Part shown: positions 5,307-5,843 of the stretch, one piece after another
Position numbering within the stretch: the first letter of the stretch is position 1
Layout of the letters: each line of letters starts with the position of its first letter
Source: an uncultured Clostridium sp.
GTDB lineage: Bacteria; Bacillota; Clostridia; Lachnospirales; Lachnospiraceae
Direction of reading: 5' to 3'
Assembly (NCBI GenBank): GCA_958349075.1
Contig: CATWBR010000298.1
Coordinates: 1 to 5,843, forward strand
DNA length: 5,843 nt
Notes under the pieces: model-generated
What the model was told of the DNA's origin: nothing
The model's input: only the letters and a program-made list of their open reading frames with translations
Databases searched by the model: none
Position numbers and translations under genes: made by a program

Positions 5307-5822
5307 TTATTCTTTATAAAAACTCATACGGCATGTGGGACATCCGTTTGCAATCGTATCCGTAAGTTCAAAGCCCAGTCCCATCCCCTTTGCCATGTTT
5401 CTGTCTCCCTCCATGGCCATATCACACAGCTTCATACACGTTTCATCATCGCAGCCCAAATCCTGCCAGGATTTTAAGAGCGGGCAGAAATGATATTCTA
5501 TCTCTACTTTCGCCTCCCCTTCCGGCGTTACCTCGGCCTCAAAGGCGTTTACCGCAACCGGTGAACCGAATGCCTGGGCAAATTTCCCCATATCCAGGGA
5601 ACCGTTCCCATCATCCAGCGCTTTTTTAATATCGGCTCCCTGATTCTGCCCGTATCTTCTGACCGCCCTGCGGATTATCTCTTCCCCTTCCGCACCCATA
5701 CCGGCTTTGCACGCCTCCTCATAAATCAGCGCCATCCAGCAGGCTCTTGTGCCTACGGCTCCTCTCAGGATATTGGCCTTCTCGTCGTCCAGAATAGCTG
5801 CTTTGTTTGTAATGCTGCTCAT
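5307..5822 (-). CDS. L-2-amino-thiazoline-4-carboxylate hydrolase family protein
   Basis: A 171-residue soluble protein with no signal peptide or membrane segment. The C-terminal half matches the ATC hydrolase family pattern as I know it: EIEYHFCPLLKSWQDLGC (107-124), CDMAMEGDR (133-141), a GLGFELTDTIANG stretch (148-160) and the ending CPTCRMSF (161-168). The named family activity is ring opening of L-2-amino-thiazoline-4-carboxylate on the way to L-cysteine in pseudomonads. Clostridial members are mostly uncharacterised, so the true substrate is open. Eight cysteines (28, 38, 113, 124, 129, 133, 161, 164), including a CxxC near the C-terminus, suggest metal binding or redox sensitivity. The start has a full AAGGAGG 8 nt upstream. 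The permease gene follows 83 bp downstream on the same strand, and the promoter lies beyond the window. Family call is fairly secure; substrate is not. Confidence 0.8.
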   Translation of the reverse strand: MSSITNKAAILDDEKANILRGAVGTRACWMALIYEEACKAGMGAEGEEIIRRAVRRYGQNQGADIKKALDDGNGSLDMGKFAQAFGSPVAVNAFEAEVTPEGEAKVEIEYHFCPLLKSWQDLGCDDETCMKLCDMAMEGDRNMAKGMGLGFELTDTIANGCPTCRMSFYKE

Positions 5823-5830
5823 AATACTTT

Positions 5831-5837
5831 CCTCCTT
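5831..5837 (-). promoter_or_regulatory. Ribosome binding site of the ATC-hydrolase-like gene
   Basis: AAGGAGG with an 8-nt spacer to the ATG at 5822. It confirms the start although only 21 bases upstream of the gene are in the window. Confidence 0.85.
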
Positions 5838-5843
5838 GTATTC

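Noticed and set aside
3732..5309. 11-bp match CTCCCCTGTTA at 3732-3742 and again at 5299-5309
   Set aside because: A few 11-bp matches are expected by chance in a window of this size. Both copies lie in or at the edge of spacers, which is mildly curious, but the flanks do not match, so it is not called a repeat or an attachment site.

Overview
The window reads as chromosomal DNA of a Firmicute, most likely a moderately GC-rich gut clostridium of the Lachnospiraceae type. Grounds: strong AGGAGG-type ribosome binding sites ahead of most genes, a consensus sigma-A promoter, tightly packed genes, and the order ecfA1-ecfA2-ecfT-truA, which in Firmicutes usually belongs to the tail of the ribosomal protein cluster. 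The family-level assignment is an impression from protein style and is not proven. All six complete genes lie on the minus strand, so transcription runs from high to low coordinates.

Region by region, in transcription order. At 5822-5307 is a small cysteine-rich protein of the L-2-amino-thiazoline-4-carboxylate (ATC) hydrolase family. An 83-bp gap follows, holding a candidate extended -10 promoter and a dyad. At 5223-3883 is an APC-superfamily amino acid permease. A gap of about 170 bp (3882-3712) contains several inverted repeats, one of which may act as a weak terminator. It ends in a near-perfect sigma-A promoter (TTGACT-17-TACAAT, 3711-3683). From there an operon runs to the window edge: ecfA1 (3636-2776), ecfA2 (2771-1905), ecfT (1908-1108) and truA (1082-30). 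Within it there is a 4-bp gap, then an ATGA overlap, then a 25-bp gap.

The two ABC ATPases and the transmembrane protein form the shared energising module of an ECF transporter. This module partners with vitamin- or metal-specific S-components, none of which are encoded here, so it probably serves S-components from elsewhere in the genome. TruA makes pseudouridine at positions 38-40 of tRNA. It has no functional link to transport and is a long-conserved neighbour of the module. The hydrolase and permease form a separate upstream pair that may handle a sulfur- or amino-acid-like compound; this is inferred from adjacency only.

No mobile element gene, CRISPR array, tRNA or rRNA was seen, and I do not see a clear new multi-gene system. 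The points most worth a second look are the roughly 100-residue C-terminal extension on TruA, the palindrome-rich spacer at 3712-3882 (possibly a copy of a dispersed repeat), and the absence of a ribosomal protein gene directly upstream of ecfA1.
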